Positions 1 through 6,985 of a stretch of DNA of 55,272 nucleotides are shown one piece after another. Each line of letters begins with the position of its first letter. Within the stretch, counting starts at the first letter, position 1. Both the position numbers and the translations under genes were made by a program. The notes under the pieces were generated by a model that ran no database searches, was not told the DNA's origin, and saw nothing but the letters and a program-made list of their open reading frames with translations. The stretch spans positions 1 to 55,272 of the forward strand of contig JACQBW010000024.1 of the NCBI GenBank assembly GCA_016194305.1. Direction: 5' to 3'. This DNA comes from Nitrospirota bacterium (GTDB lineage: Bacteria; Nitrospirota; Nitrospiria; JACQBW01).

Positions 1-447
1 GGGAAGGAGTTTCCCAATCACGCTCTCGACTGGGATCGTTTCATAAAATATTCTCCTTAATAAGTCAAGCCCTTTCAGAAGCGGATAGAGCGGACGTCCC
101 CATGCGACGCCCGAAGCGATCCACCGGTTCAAAATACCCATTCCTCTGTAAAACGCGATCTTTTCTTTTGCAGCATTAAAAAGGGTATCCAGTTCAACGC
201 CGCTCGGACAATGCGTGACGCAGGCCTTGCAATCGATACAAGAGGTCAAACGATCGATAAAGGACGATGTGGGTTTAAAATCTCCCATCAGGAGATTCCC
301 GGCAAGTTCCACTCTCCCGCGGGGGCCATAGGATTCAATCAGCTCCGACTGATAAGTCGGACAGACCGCGAGGCAAGCACCGCAGCGGACGCAACTATCA
401 TACTCCTCTTTCCATCTCGGAACGCCTTCCAAAAACATCTTAACCAT
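1..447 (-). CDS. Glycolate oxidase-type iron-sulfur subunit (GlcF-like), N-terminal 149 residues
   Basis: The gene runs off the left edge, so only the first 149 codons are present. Two ferredoxin-type clusters are visible: CVRCGACLAVCP near residue 19 and CIDCKACVTHCP near residue 69, the spacing of the 2x[4Fe-4S] N-terminus of GlcF/LutA-type electron-transfer subunits. These proteins normally pair with an FAD-linked glycolate or lactate oxidase and carry CCG domains further on, which are outside the window. The start ATG at 447 overlaps the stop of the upstream 82-aa gene by 8 bp, so the two are translationally coupled; a second in-frame ATG lies at 438. The exact substrate cannot be told from this fragment. 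Confidence 0.82.
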   Translation of the reverse strand, partial: MVKMFLEGVPRWKEEYDSCVRCGACLAVCPTYQSELIESYGPRGRVELAGNLLMGDFKPTSSFIDRLTSCIDCKACVTHCPSGVELDTLFNAAKEKIAFYRGMGILNRWIASGVAWGRPLYPLLKGLDLLRRIFYETIPVESVIGKLLP

Positions 448-688
448 TCCCCTGTAGAAATTTTGTCTGACATTCTTTACCGCAAAAGTAATAAAGCTTC
501 CCTTTCGCCTCTAAGGTTTCGGCCCGGTCCTTTGGAATATAGACTCCGCAGACTTCATCCCGGGCCAATTCTGATCCCTTGTCCAATTGATCTTTTCTCG
601 AAGGGGATTTCCGGAATAGCGAACCCAGGAGAGGCAAAATAAAAAGTAAGATAAGAACGATCCAGCCGCCTAGAATCAGAAATCTCAC
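440..688 (-). CDS. Small membrane-anchored TRASH/YHS-like metal-binding protein (PP0621-like)
   Basis: 82 residues. One N-terminal membrane helix (about residues 2-23), a basic linker, then a small domain with a single Cys (EVCGVYIP) followed by YFCGKEC, which resembles the metal-binding TRASH/YHS fold of the PP0621 family. The globular part would lie on the cytoplasmic or periplasmic face next to the membrane; orientation is not clear. It overlaps the TPR lipoprotein upstream by 4 bp (ATGA) and the Fe-S gene downstream by 8 bp, so it belongs to a tightly coupled minus-strand operon. Function beyond probable metal binding is unknown. Confidence 0.7.
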   Translation of the reverse strand: MRFLILGGWIVLILLFILPLLGSLFRKSPSRKDQLDKGSELARDEVCGVYIPKDRAETLEAKGKLYYFCGKECQTKFLQGNG

Positions 689-1299
689 TGGAGGGACCCC
701 TTTTCTTCCCGCATCAACAGGGCAATCTTTTCAGAAAGACCATGCGTAAACGGACTTTCGGGATGTTTCTTAAGAAGCCGCCGCCACATTTCAACCGCCT
801 CCTTTTTGTCGCCTTTGTCTCCGAGCAAAATAACACCCAGATTAAAGAGCGCTGCAGGATGATCCGGGTTCAAAGCAAGTACCGTTTTCAGTTCAACGAT
901 CGCCTGGTCCGACTCTCCCAGATTTCTGAAACAGGTCGCCAGGTCGGTTCGGACAGACGAGTTTTTGGGTTCAATCATCAAGGCTTGAATATAAAGCTCT
1001 TTTGCTTTTTCATACCTTTTGATATCAAAATTAGAATTTCCCAGAAAAATCAATGCTTCCAGATCTTTTGGGTTCTTCTTCAAACGCTCCTTGAAAGAAG
1101 AAATTTCTGCCATCGGACCCGTACCGGGATGGTCTTCTTCAGGCGCATTCTCGGTGGGAGGAAGATTGGCATTCGAAACAGCCTGATTCTTGCTCATGCC
1201 TGGCGTTCCGGATTTGCAGCCTGAAAATGGAAAAATTAAGATAGCGATGGCGATAAAGAATAAGAACGGCATCTTTGTTGTCGTCGATTTGCCGGTCAA
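685..1299 (-). CDS. TPR-repeat lipoprotein
   Basis: 204 residues. A signal peptide ends in the lipobox FSGC (about residues 25-28), so the mature protein should be lipid-anchored in the envelope. A Pro/Glu-rich linker follows, then at least three tetratricopeptide repeats from about residue 70 to 185, with typical pattern residues such as ALIFLGNSNFDIKRYEKA and PAALFNLGVILL. TPR proteins act as scaffolds; the partner is not evident. Start and stop overlap the neighbours by 4 bp on each side, which places it in the operon ending in the GlcF-like gene. Confidence 0.78.
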   Translation of the reverse strand: MTGKSTTTKMPFLFFIAIAILIFPFSGCKSGTPGMSKNQAVSNANLPPTENAPEEDHPGTGPMAEISSFKERLKKNPKDLEALIFLGNSNFDIKRYEKAKELYIQALMIEPKNSSVRTDLATCFRNLGESDQAIVELKTVLALNPDHPAALFNLGVILLGDKGDKKEAVEMWRRLLKKHPESPFTHGLSEKIALLMREEKGSLQ

Positions 1300-1880
1300 C
1301 GATTTCTGATCCCTTGCCCTTGATCAAGCCTCTCAACCACTTCCGAAATCTGTCTGGCGAGATTGATGTCGGAAACCGTAATCCCGCTTGAAAACCTGCC
1401 AGAGATGATGATTAACACGCTTCCGCCTGTCACGACGAGGTCAGGGAGATGTCCTGATCCCACCCCGATTGCGGCCACCCGGTTTGAAAATTCTACCGCG
1501 GTTTTGAAGGAGTCTACGGGTATTAATCGCTGTAACGCGCGATCGGAAAAGGTCCAACCTGAAAGACCCGGCTTCAGTTCAGCGATTTCGACATACGTCA
1601 ATGGCGGGTCCTCTTCGTCTATAATCTCCCGGTAAGCCATATCTATTTTAAGGGCCATCTCTCTTTGCTCCGGCAAGACCTCATTTCCCTCTTGATGAAA
1701 AATGACCCAGAGGCCATCCTTGTCAACCACCAGATCAGGAGGAATCCCGTCTTTATGAGAACGACCTATTTTGTTCATAAATGAGACCGCGGCACGATAC
1801 GATCCCCTGAAAAACTGTTTCCTGAATCCCTGGTCAATAAAGTCCCAGGACTCGAGTCCCTTTATCTTTTCCATATTCAT
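1296..1880 (-). CDS. Tandem pterin-4a-carbinolamine dehydratase-like (DCoH-fold) protein, probably inactive
   Basis: 194 residues. Two copies of a DCoH-like unit are visible, at about residues 10-85 and 108-185. Each has the aromatic start (WDFIDQGFRKQF; WTFSDRALQRL), the helix 'F-x2-A-x2-F-x-N/M-x-V/I' and a Pro-Asp-Leu-Val-Val strand. The usual His-His-Pro catalytic motif is replaced by Ile-Pro-Pro in copy one and by His144-Leu-Pro in copy two, and the later Thr-His is missing. Family knowledge says PCD recycles pterin cofactor or, as DCoH, acts in protein binding; the lost catalytic residues favour a non-enzymatic role. It overlaps the TPR lipoprotein gene by 4 bp. Confidence 0.6.
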   Translation of the reverse strand: MNMEKIKGLESWDFIDQGFRKQFFRGSYRAAVSFMNKIGRSHKDGIPPDLVVDKDGLWVIFHQEGNEVLPEQREMALKIDMAYREIIDEEDPPLTYVEIAELKPGLSGWTFSDRALQRLIPVDSFKTAVEFSNRVAAIGVGSGHLPDLVVTGGSVLIIISGRFSSGITVSDINLARQISEVVERLDQGQGIRNR

Positions 1881-1900
1881 TACCCCGTCCGTTCTGATGC

Positions 1901-2200
1901 CTAATCCAGGTCGATCGGCCGAATCGGTTTTATTTCCTCGTTTGGGTCAAGATGTTTCATCGATTCCTTGAACTTTTCTTCCAGAATTCTCGACCTCTCC
2001 CTGAGCGCATGGCCTTCACTCAAGAATTTCTCCTCAACCTCTTTTTTTCGCACTTCAAGATTCCGGATCATCTCATTGATGGAGGGGAAACTTTTATCCG
2101 GCTTTTTTCCTTCATGCCAAAGAACTGCGCCAGTCGTTTTATCAACGATCAGACGGGATTGACAGGTGGGGCACTGGGTCTCGATCTTGGCATCATCCAT
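1901..2200 (-). CDS. Hypothetical CxxC protein with coiled coil
   Basis: About 99 residues from the ATG at 2200; an alternative ATG at 2224 and a GTG at 2230 are in frame, and none has a good ribosome-binding site. Near the N-terminus there is one metal-ligand-like pair, CPTC, in a short beta-rich segment, then a long charged helix (about residues 40-85) likely to form a coiled coil, and an acidic Pro-rich tail. No catalytic motif is seen. It lies 20 nt upstream of the tandem DCoH-like gene and probably leads that operon. A candidate promoter is TTGCGA (2291-2286), 18 nt, TATTTT (2267-2262). Confidence 0.55.
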   Translation of the reverse strand: MDDAKIETQCPTCQSRLIVDKTTGAVLWHEGKKPDKSFPSINEMIRNLEVRKKEVEEKFLSEGHALRERSRILEEKFKESMKHLDPNEEIKPIRPIDLD

Positions 2201-2277
2201 GATCAATTCAGTATAAAGAATCATCCTCACAAATGCAAACGTCCGAGATTTTCGAGAACACAAAATACACGAATTGA

Positions 2278-2305
2278 TTGACAATTCGCAATAGTGTGAT
2301 ATTTT
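2278..2305 (+). promoter_or_regulatory. Sigma-70-type promoter for the outer-membrane protein gene
   Basis: TTGACA at 2278-2283 and TATTTT at 2300-2305 with a 16-nt spacer, 60 nt before the start codon at 2366. It overlaps the candidate -35 element of the divergent minus-strand gene. Confidence 0.6.
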
Positions 2306-2365
2306 AAAACTCATTTGTTAAAGAAGGTTCAACCATATTAAAAACTACAGATAGGGGATTATTGA

Positions 2366-3220
2366 ATGCTAAAAGTTCGTTTAACACTATTTTTGTTTTT
2401 GCTTTCCACCACTTCGTTTTCCGCAATGGCTGCCACCACGACGAGCCCGTCGCCAGGCGATATGAAATCCATAAGCGGCCCGTCCCGGACCATTACCCAG
2501 GAAATGGGAGGAATTAATAGGGATGGGGATGTGAATGTGGATCTGTCGGTTTTAGATGGAACAGGGTTCTATCAGTCAGGTTATTCATCCGGAGCCCCCC
2601 AGGGATATATCCCCACCCTTCAGATTAACATGGGGATCTGGGGCGGGGAATTGCGCGTCGGTGGAGGATACGGAACCGAAAGTTCAACTCGCACAGGAAG
2701 TCTGGGATATAAATTTATCGCGGGACCGGGAGCCGCCTATGGAAGAATAAACTTTAACAGAGTCTCGCCTTCTCCAAATACCACTCCGGGATATCCGGCC
2801 AAAACAGGGGATTTTGATATCACGGCTGGATATGCTTTTTCGAAAGACTTGAAAAATATGATTGTTAATCTCAATGGCGAGTTTACAATCGATTCGGACT
2901 ACTTCGATAACGGCACAAGCACCAATCAATCAACGACCGATTTGAAACTCAATGGCGCCATTTTGATGCCGGTAATCTCAAAATTATCTTTCATCTGCGA
3001 GCTTGGTTTTGACACCAGTGCCAATCCCACGAAAACGGCAAACGGGAATTCGTCTACGGCTCTGGTGGTTGGTCTGGGTGGCCGCCTTACTCCAAATAGC
3101 AAAGTCACAATTGATGGGCTGGTTCTAAGTTACGCTTCGCTTTCAGGAAGCGGTCGGCCTTACGATTCAGTTTCCGGTATCGGGACACCGGTTGTGCTCC
3201 GGGCAAACTATCAGTTCTAG
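2366..3220 (+). CDS. Predicted outer-membrane beta-barrel protein
   Basis: 284 residues. A clear signal peptide (hydrophobic core residues 6-18) ends at about AMA|A23. The mature part is rich in Gly, Ser, Thr, Asn and alternating hydrophobic residues typical of beta strands. It ends in Tyr-Gln-Phe, the C-terminal aromatic expected of BamA-inserted barrels. I do not recognise a named family. The start has an AGGGGA site 8 nt upstream. It is monocistronic: its own promoter lies upstream and a hairpin-plus-T-run terminator lies 150 nt after the stop. A palindromic repeat element begins 4 nt after the stop codon. Confidence 0.7.
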   Translation: MLKVRLTLFLFLLSTTSFSAMAATTTSPSPGDMKSISGPSRTITQEMGGINRDGDVNVDLSVLDGTGFYQSGYSSGAPQGYIPTLQINMGIWGGELRVGGGYGTESSTRTGSLGYKFIAGPGAAYGRINFNRVSPSPNTTPGYPAKTGDFDITAGYAFSKDLKNMIVNLNGEFTIDSDYFDNGTSTNQSTTDLKLNGAILMPVISKLSFICELGFDTSANPTKTANGNSSTALVVGLGGRLTPNSKVTIDGLVLSYASLSGSGRPYDSVSGIGTPVVLRANYQF

Positions 3221-3224
3221 CTTG

Positions 3225-3347
3225 CAGGTCGATGAAAAAGCCCATTTGCTTCGTTCTCGTCCCTCAGACTCGTCAACGTACATCCACCGTACGCTTCCAT
3301 CGTCTTCAGGACTGCGGCCTTCCAACTGGAGCTTTTTGATCAACCTG
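3225..3347. repeat. Short palindromic intergenic element with 17-bp terminal inverted repeats
   Basis: Left end CAGGTCGATGAAAAAGC (3225-3241) and right end GCTTTTTGATCAACCTG (3331-3347) are inverted repeats matching at 15 of 17 positions. Near the centre an inner hairpin CGTAC-ATCCACC-GTACG is present. There is no believable coding sequence inside. Size and structure fit a non-autonomous REP/MITE-type element that has landed directly behind a gene. Only one copy is recognisable in the window. Confidence 0.55.
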
Positions 3348-3369
3348 ATTTTCAGGAAATTATTTCAAA

Positions 3370-3396
3370 GGGCGGCCGGATGGCCGCCCTTTTTTT
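3370..3396 (+). terminator. Rho-independent terminator
   Basis: GGGCGGCC (3370-3377), loop GGAT, GGCCGCCC (3382-3389), then seven T (3390-3396). It ends the outer-membrane protein transcript. The reverse strand has only TTTG after the stem, so it is mainly one-directional. Confidence 0.88.
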
Positions 3397-3410
3397 AGTA
3401 CCGACGGTTT

Positions 3411-4010
3411 TTACGAGTCGGATAAATGATTAATGATGTAAGTGATGTAGACCAACGGCGTAACCGGATCGGTCATCTTTAGAAGCTCCTCGGTCTTTCT
3501 CCCTTCGCGTTCTATTTGAAACCCTTCCGCGTTTGGCGTGACACCCAGAATCTTTTTATACTCCGCGGCCAGATCTTTGGAGGTTCCCATAAACACGATC
3601 CGTTTATTGGTAATGACCAGTTTACCCTCATCAATTTTCATCATCTCCTTTCCGATCACGGGATGGCTCTGAAACAATGACGGGTGGAGCGTGACCCCTT
3701 TGATCAAACGGATACTTAAACCAATTCCTTCTCCCCGCGTAGATTTTCTCGAGATCTTTTCTTCAAAAAGAGCGACTCCGGTAACCACGTAATAAGCTTC
3801 CTCTCCCTTTTTCAATATCATCGGCGTGTCCAACTTCGACAACGGAATCAGTCCATCGTGTTCCACTCTCTGAGTCAGTGTTTCCAATTTTGAAGTCTCT
3901 TGAGAAGTGAAAGGAGGGGGCTTGGCCTCTTTAGACGATGGATTGCAGCCAGTGACCAGGGCCATCGATATCATGAATCCCGTCACGAATATTTTGATAT
4001 CTTTCATCAA
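3411..4010 (-). CDS. Hypothetical lipoprotein with PH-like domain
   Basis: 199 residues. The signal peptide has the lipobox LVTGC (Cys at about residue 22), so it is probably membrane-anchored outside the cytoplasm. Residues 60-165 look like a bacterial pleckstrin-homology/GRAM-type fold: 'LKKGEEAYYVV' followed by 'GKLVITNKRIVFMG', a recurring pattern in such domains. No catalytic residues are visible. The start overlaps the cobO stop by 4 bp (ATGA), so it is the last gene of a three-gene minus-strand set. Function is unknown. Confidence 0.62.
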   Translation of the reverse strand: MMKDIKIFVTGFMISMALVTGCNPSSKEAKPPPFTSQETSKLETLTQRVEHDGLIPLSKLDTPMILKKGEEAYYVVTGVALFEEKISRKSTRGEGIGLSIRLIKGVTLHPSLFQSHPVIGKEMMKIDEGKLVITNKRIVFMGTSKDLAAEYKKILGVTPNAEGFQIEREGRKTEELLKMTDPVTPLVYITYIINHLSDS

Positions 4011-4570
4011 AACTCAATCCCTTTTTGCGCTTTTATCCCTTTTTTGTAGGGATGTTTAATCTCCTTCATTTCCGTCACCAGATCCGCGAGTTCAATGACA
4101 TGGGGATCGGCATCTCTCCCTGTCAGGACGACATGCAGTTTTCTAGGTTTCGCTTTCAGAAATGTGAGGAGCTCTTCTACCGGAAGGTAACCGTAGGATG
4201 TGACATAATTGATTTCATCAAAGATGAGCATGTCGTACTGCTCTTCTTTAACCTTGCGAAGTCCAAAATCAAAGGCTTCCTTCGCTTTTTCCATATCGCG
4301 TTCCCGATTTTGGGTGTCCCAGGTAAATCCTTCACCCATGGGATAGATCTCGGGATTATTTCCAAGCTTTTTTGCCGTTTCCATCTCGCCATACTTCCAT
4401 TTTCCCTTGATAAACTGAACAATAAGAACCTTCATTTTTTGTCCCACGGCCCTGAAAGCAAGCCCGAGTGCCGCCGTCGTTTTTCCCTTCCCGTTTCCGG
4501 TATGAACGATAATTAATCCGTCTTTCTTTTGCCGGCCCGACGGCGGAGGAGTCTGGGGAGATTCCGGCAT
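4007..4570 (-). CDS. cobO: Cob(I)yrinic acid a,c-diamide adenosyltransferase
   Basis: 187 residues. It transfers the adenosyl group of ATP to reduced corrinoid during cobalamin synthesis or salvage. The P-loop GNGKGKTT is at residues 25-32, followed by VLIVQFIKG and the acidic DEINY segment (around residue 118), all typical of the CobO/BtuR family, and the length matches. The reading frame stays open upstream to 4978 but that part overlaps a real membrane-protein gene in another frame, so ATG 4570 is the start; it overlaps the upstream stop by 1 bp (TGATG). No cobalamin riboswitch was seen nearby. Confidence 0.9.
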   Translation of the reverse strand: MPESPQTPPPSGRQKKDGLIIVHTGNGKGKTTAALGLAFRAVGQKMKVLIVQFIKGKWKYGEMETAKKLGNNPEIYPMGEGFTWDTQNRERDMEKAKEAFDFGLRKVKEEQYDMLIFDEINYVTSYGYLPVEELLTFLKAKPRKLHVVLTGRDADPHVIELADLVTEMKEIKHPYKKGIKAQKGIEF

Positions 4571-5376
4571 CAGAGCAACCGCTGGCTTGCGAGGAGAAAG
4601 AAACGTGAAAAAAATTCTCCCGAGATTACCATCATCATAGCCACATACATCAACCCCGTCGCGGATTGCGTCGACCGGATCCGAACAGTATGAAGAATCA
4701 TAAAAATCAGGACCAACGGAGCAAGAAATCCAATCAGAATTCTGATCCAGAGAAAAAGTCCTTCGATATTTTCCAGATAAATCGCCTTTTTGATCAATTC
4801 GATATCCCGGAGTTGTATGAGACTGATCAGAGATACCAGCGCCTGAAACAGGAGAAACAGGAGAAAAAGGTAAGAGAGCCTTTTGTAGGGCGAGATGGGG
4901 AGATGGATATTGGTGAGGTAGCAGTGACCCAGATTCATTCCTACGAGACCCGCACCCATCAGAAGAGCTGAAAGACAAAAATTGATCGGGAGAAGATAGG
5001 TTAAACTATCCGGCGTCAAGGGACGGCTATAGGCAACTCCGCTCCAGACTAATCCGATAAGTCCTACGGCACTTGAAATCCAGAGTGCCCCTTTTCCTAA
5101 AGACTCTCCTCCAAGCCAGAGGGTCAGTAAATGCAGAAACAGAAAAACCAGATAGAGAAGAAAACAGATCCCTATTCCGATTCGGTCTGTCTTAGAAAAC
5201 TGATGATTAAAAGAAAAGAAAAAGAGTGCGAGTATGATACTGATAAGAAACAGGATTCCGTTTGTCCGAAAAAGGACCCTTCCTGTAATCCTGATGTCCA
5301 GAAGATTCATGAGGAATGTTCCACCCACGGCAATCTGGCTTAAAATGAGAAACCCGATATCAAAAAGTTTATCCAT
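4570..5376 (-). CDS. Polytopic membrane protein of unknown function upstream of cobO
   Basis: 268 residues with about seven to eight hydrophobic helices spread over the whole length. One conserved-looking polar spot is LGHCYL in the middle (about residue 150). No transporter or enzyme signature is recognised. The stop codon overlaps the cobO start by 1 bp, so its expression is coupled to corrinoid adenosylation; a role in corrinoid handling is an inference from position only. A candidate promoter (TTGACA 5415-5410, 18 nt, TAGTTT 5391-5386) would give an almost leaderless mRNA, in line with the absence of a ribosome-binding site before the ATG. Confidence 0.6.
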   Translation of the reverse strand: MDKLFDIGFLILSQIAVGGTFLMNLLDIRITGRVLFRTNGILFLISIILALFFFSFNHQFSKTDRIGIGICFLLYLVFLFLHLLTLWLGGESLGKGALWISSAVGLIGLVWSGVAYSRPLTPDSLTYLLPINFCLSALLMGAGLVGMNLGHCYLTNIHLPISPYKRLSYLFLLFLLFQALVSLISLIQLRDIELIKKAIYLENIEGLFLWIRILIGFLAPLVLIFMILHTVRIRSTQSATGLMYVAMMMVISGEFFSRFFLLASQRLL

Positions 5377-5472
5377 AGAAACCGAAAACTAGCATATCCG
5401 TTTCATTCGTGTCAATTCTGGCTTCCGCGAAAAGAGCCTCTTCTGTCCGCAAAACCGCTTCAAGGAGATGAT

Positions 5473-5501
5473 TTGACATAGTCCAGGGAATATATTAGAG
5501 T
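5473..5501 (+). promoter_or_regulatory. Candidate promoter for the Ntn hydrolase gene
   Basis: TTGACA at 5473-5478, 17-nt spacer, TAGAGT at 5496-5501, 30 nt before the start at 5532. The -10 match is only moderate. Confidence 0.45.
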
Positions 5502-5531
5502 GGCTCGATTATCGTTTTTTGAGGAGATCTA

Positions 5532-6281
5532 TTGTCTTTTGTGATCACGGTTTACGTTCCGGAAGGTATCGTGATGGCGGCTGACAGCCGTCAGATTATC
5601 ACGATTGAAAATAAAATGCCGAACGGAACTATTTCACTTATTGAAACAATCCGTTCGAATTTTGTCTATAAAATATTTTACCTGGCTCAACAACAGGTCG
5701 GAATCAGCACCTTTGGAGAATCGATTTTAGGAAAATTGACGATTGAAAGTCATATCAAGCGTTTTACCGAGGAGATGCTCGAAACGGATGACGACGTCGC
5801 AACGGTCCCGGAGAAGCTCGTCACCTATTTTCGAGCTCGTTTTCCGAACTCCGACACCGCGTTTCATGTGGCGGGATACAAGAGAAAAGGGAAAATTAGC
5901 GAAGCCCAGGTGACACATTGCCAGATTTCCAGAAACGAAATTAAGCCCCTGAATACCCATCCGGAAACCAAAGAAACGGTTTATGGAACCAGCTGGGGAG
6001 GTCAGGGCGATATTATTGCCAATCTTCTTCAACCGGGTCAATTTATGACCTCTGACGGGGTCACTCACATACCCAAGCCGCCGATACTTTTCGACACCCT
6101 CCCTCTTCAGGATGCCATCGATTTTTCCATATACGCCGTCCGAACCACCATTGACACGATGCGTTTCCAGACCCGACCCAAAAACGTCGGAGGACCGATT
6201 GACGTCCTGGTCCTCTCTCCGGACGGGTCACGTTGGGTGCAGAAAAAGGGGTTACATGGCGAAAGACGTCAATCCTATTGA
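5532..6281 (+). CDS. Proteasome-like N-terminal-nucleophile hydrolase with Ser in the first position
   Basis: 249 residues. The N-terminal segment 'GIVMAADSR' is the hallmark of proteasome beta/HslV/Anbu-type Ntn hydrolases. Numbering from residue 2 (Ser) as position 1 puts the Asp of AADSR at position 17, as in the proteasome; a Lys-Ile pair (position 46) may be the counterpart of Lys33, shifted by an insertion. The nucleophile would therefore be Ser rather than Thr. The start must be TTG 5532: an in-frame TGA is at 5520-5522, no ATG lies between, and GAGGAG sits 5 nt upstream. It probably cleaves peptides in the cytoplasm; substrates are unknown. No ATPase partner is adjacent. Confidence 0.65.
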   Translation: MSFVITVYVPEGIVMAADSRQIITIENKMPNGTISLIETIRSNFVYKIFYLAQQQVGISTFGESILGKLTIESHIKRFTEEMLETDDDVATVPEKLVTYFRARFPNSDTAFHVAGYKRKGKISEAQVTHCQISRNEIKPLNTHPETKETVYGTSWGGQGDIIANLLQPGQFMTSDGVTHIPKPPILFDTLPLQDAIDFSIYAVRTTIDTMRFQTRPKNVGGPIDVLVLSPDGSRWVQKKGLHGERRQSY

Positions 6282-6432
6282 TCTTAAAGTTGGTCTAAAA
6301 ATTTTAATGCCAGACCACAGAATCGAAACGACGCAGGCCTACTTAGTTTGTACATTGAGGCAGTCGAAATTCGAGAACGCAGCAGTTGAACTTTTTCACC
6401 AACCTTTTAAAAGAGGAAAAATAAATGGGTGA
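6256..6432 (+). CDS. Possible small protein between the Ntn hydrolase and exonuclease genes
   Basis: 58 residues from ATG 6256, preceded by an AAGGGG site about 4 nt away. It overlaps the end of the Ntn hydrolase gene by 26 nt and the start of the exonuclease gene by 8 nt (ATGGGTGA), filling the only gap in this plus-strand operon. The product is mixed basic and polar, with no motif I can name. The neat overlaps are the main support; it could also be chance reading through a spacer. Confidence 0.35.
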   Translation: MAKDVNPIDLKVGLKILMPDHRIETTQAYLVCTLRQSKFENAAVELFHQPFKRGKING

Positions 6433-6985
6433 TATCCTTGTACTAGACCTTGAGACACAAAAATCATTTGAGGAGGTCAATGGACGCAATTTCAGAGATC
6501 TCCTGGTCTCCGTCGTCGGTCTCTACTCCTATCAAAAAAATGTTTTCGAATGCTACGTTGAAAATGAGGTTCATCTATTACTTCCGATGCTGGAATCGGC
6601 CGACCTGGTTATTGGCTTCAATACAAAAAGATTCGATTATCTTGTTCTGGAACCTTATTTTAAGAAGAGCCTCGATCACCTTCGAAGCCTGGATATTCTC
6701 GAAGAAGTTCAAAAAACGCTCGGACATCGCTTAAGCCTCGACACGCTTGCCAAAGCCACTCTTAATCAATCCAAAATCGGCGAAGGATTGGACGCGATAC
6801 GTTATTTCAGGAGCGGGGAAATCGACAAGCTTAAGAAATATTGTCTGGAAGATGTCCGGTTAACCCGGGACCTCTATGAATACGGCAAGAAAAACGGAAA
6901 GCTCTATTATTCCGATCGATCGGGCAAGGGAATTCTCAGCTTCTCCGTTAAATGGGAGATGGAAACTCAGCAGTCCCTTTTTTAG
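6425..6985 (+). CDS. Predicted 3'-5' exonuclease, DEDDy type (RNase H-like)
   Basis: 186 residues. DnaQ-like exonuclease residues are all in place: Asp8 and Glu10 in LDLET, Asp71 in GFNTKRFD, and the Tyr139/Asp143 pair in YCLEDVRLT, which marks the DEDDy subgroup. The closest look-alikes are YprB/RNase_H_2-type single-domain nucleases rather than DNA polymerase proofreading domains, as no polymerase follows. It should degrade DNA or RNA from the 3' end in the cytoplasm. An AGAGGA site precedes the ATG. It converges on folP with a 4-bp overlap. Confidence 0.75.
   Translation: MGDILVLDLETQKSFEEVNGRNFRDLLVSVVGLYSYQKNVFECYVENEVHLLLPMLESADLVIGFNTKRFDYLVLEPYFKKSLDHLRSLDILEEVQKTLGHRLSLDTLAKATLNQSKIGEGLDAIRYFRSGEIDKLKKYCLEDVRLTRDLYEYGKKNGKLYYSDRSGKGILSFSVKWEMETQQSLF

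Noticed and set aside
3192-3398. 68-codon plus-strand frame after the outer-membrane protein gene
   Set aside because: It crosses the inverted-repeat element and the terminator hairpin and has Ser/Pro-rich composition; it is a by-product of the repeat.
4571-4978. N-terminal extension of cobO of 136 codons
   Set aside because: It lies fully inside the membrane-protein gene in another frame, has low-complexity Ser/Pro composition, and the cobO fold begins right after ATG 4570.
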